A stretch of DNA of 64,000 nt from an uncultured Flavobacteriales bacterium (GTDB taxonomy: Bacteria; Bacteroidota; Bacteroidia; Flavobacteriales_D; Crocinitomicaceae). This document shows, piece by piece, positions 63,438 to 64,000 of this stretch (its first letter is position 1; every line of letters begins with the position of its first letter). Position numbers and translations under genes: made by a program. The DNA lies in NCBI GenBank assembly GCA_903935095.1, contig CAIZQH010000015.1:32890-96889 (forward strand), written 5' to 3'. The notes under the pieces are model-generated. The model was not told where the DNA came from. It saw only the letters and a list, made by a program, of their open reading frames with translations, and searched no databases.

Positions 63438-63467
63438 TTGGATTATTCGAAATAAAAATTACTTTTG
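63438..63467 (+). promoter_or_regulatory. Bacteroidota-type promoter
   Basis: TTG at 63438-63440 and TACTTTTG at 63460-63467 with a 19-bp spacer fit the TTG/TAnnTTTG pattern. The DUF2795-like gene starts 28 bp downstream. Confidence 0.6.
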
Positions 63468-63495
63468 CCAAAAATAACACCTAAAACAAATAATT

Positions 63496-63717
63496 ATGTA
63501 TTGGACTTTAGAACTTGCTTCTTACTTAGAAGATGCTCCATGGCCAGCAACGAAAGAGGAATTGATTGATTTCGCTATTCGCACAGGAGCACCGTTAGAA
63601 GTGGTGGAAAACCTACAGGACTTAGAAGATGAAGGTGATATGTACGAGAGTATTGAAGAGATTTGGCCTGATTATCCGTCAAGAGAAGATTTTCTTTTTA
63701 ACGAAGATGAATATTAA
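63496..63717 (+). CDS. DUF2795 family protein
   Basis: 73 aa acidic protein, beginning MYWTLELASYLEDAPWPATK. The WPATKEELIDFAIRTGAPLE helix pattern is typical of the DUF2795 family. Function unknown. It has its own promoter upstream and a terminator downstream, so it is a single-gene transcript. Confidence 0.85.
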   Translation: MYWTLELASYLEDAPWPATKEELIDFAIRTGAPLEVVENLQDLEDEGDMYESIEEIWPDYPSREDFLFNEDEY

Positions 63718-63721
63718 TTAA

Positions 63722-63746
63722 GTCCTGTTTCGGCAGGATTTTTTTT
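63722..63746 (+). terminator. Rho-independent terminator
   Basis: Stem TCCTG/CAGGA around a 6-base loop, followed by eight T residues (63739-63746). It directly follows the DUF2795-like gene and precedes the AcpH-like gene. Confidence 0.75.
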
Positions 63747-63749
63747 ATC

Positions 63750-64000
63750 ATGAACTTTTTAGGACACCTTTATTTTTCAGGAAACAACAAAGAGTTGATG
63801 TTAGCAAATCTCTTTGGAGATTTCGTTCGTGGATCAAAAAACGACCACTTCCCAGAAATCATTCAACAAGGAATTAAACTTCATCGAAGCATTGATTTTT
63901 ATATCGACAACCATCCGAAAGTACGTGACTTAAAAATGGAATTAATGACCGACCTACCGAAAGTAGGTCCCGTAGCCATTGATTTGTTTTTCGACCACTT
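63750..64000 (+). CDS. Acyl carrier protein phosphodiesterase-like (AcpH), N-terminal part
   Basis: Partial; runs off the window end. The first 83 residues begin MNFLGHLYFSGNNKELMLAN, then LFGDFVRGSKN and HRSIDFYIDNHPKVRDLK, matching the AcpH family of HD-like hydrolases that remove phosphopantetheine from ACP. The ATG at 63750 fits the family start. Confidence 0.85.
   Translation, partial: MNFLGHLYFSGNNKELMLANLFGDFVRGSKNDHFPEIIQQGIKLHRSIDFYIDNHPKVRDLKMELMTDLPKVGPVAIDLFFDH

Overview
The window looks like chromosomal DNA of a Bacteroidota bacterium, most likely a Flavobacteriales member near Fluviicola/Crocinitomicaceae. The evidence is several secreted proteins with type IX secretion (T9SS) C-terminal sorting domains, promoters of the TTG ~20 bp TAnnTTTG type, an OstA-like plus LptF/G-like lipopolysaccharide export set, a long-form IspH and a FISUMP-domain protein. 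The genus is inference.

Layout. 1-9.6 kb: end of purA, an OstA-like protein, a ychF-fumarylacetoacetase-RelA/SpoT operon, an M28 peptidase, and a higBA toxin-antitoxin module lying between two 33-bp near-identical direct repeats. 9.6-15.4 kb: a dinB plus DnaE2-like polymerase mutagenesis operon, divergent from three tandem ORF6N-domain genes; each ORF6N gene carries a different inverted repeat at exactly the same codon position. 15.6-24.8 kb: the most unusual part, an array of seven gene cassettes, all on the + strand and each ending in an attC-like site. Each cassette's 5' end is complementary to its own terminal R'' box, as expected for integron cassettes. No integrase gene is in the window (a CALIN-type array). 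Six of the seven cassettes code for secreted proteins, most with T9SS sorting domains; the sixth holds a diversity-generating-retroelement type target protein (FISUMP/C-type-lectin-like) followed by a truncated avd gene. 24.8-64 kb: ordinary chromosome, with tpx, a LemA/TPM-domain operon, ilvE, recQ, comEC, rhodanese and dedA genes, an SSS symporter with a GlmU-like partner, lon, a large T9SS Asp-box protein, a LolA-like protein, smpB, recR, lptF/G, two glycosyltransferases, ffh with an M50 protease, an ECF sigma factor, CPBP and PAP2 membrane proteins, a GT39 glycosyltransferase, an aminotransferase, ispH, a PduO-type adenosyltransferase and the start of an AcpH-like gene.

How the parts fit. 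The core genes serve stringent response, envelope biogenesis, DNA repair and translation quality control. The accessory stretch from 8 to 25 kb is a hot spot: a TA module with duplicated ends, a paralog family showing recombination, and a cassette array that supplies surface or secreted proteins. The array appears to be built by reusing shared leader/signal-peptide segments and shared sorting-domain/attC ends. No tRNA, rRNA, CRISPR array, transposase or prophage structural gene was seen.
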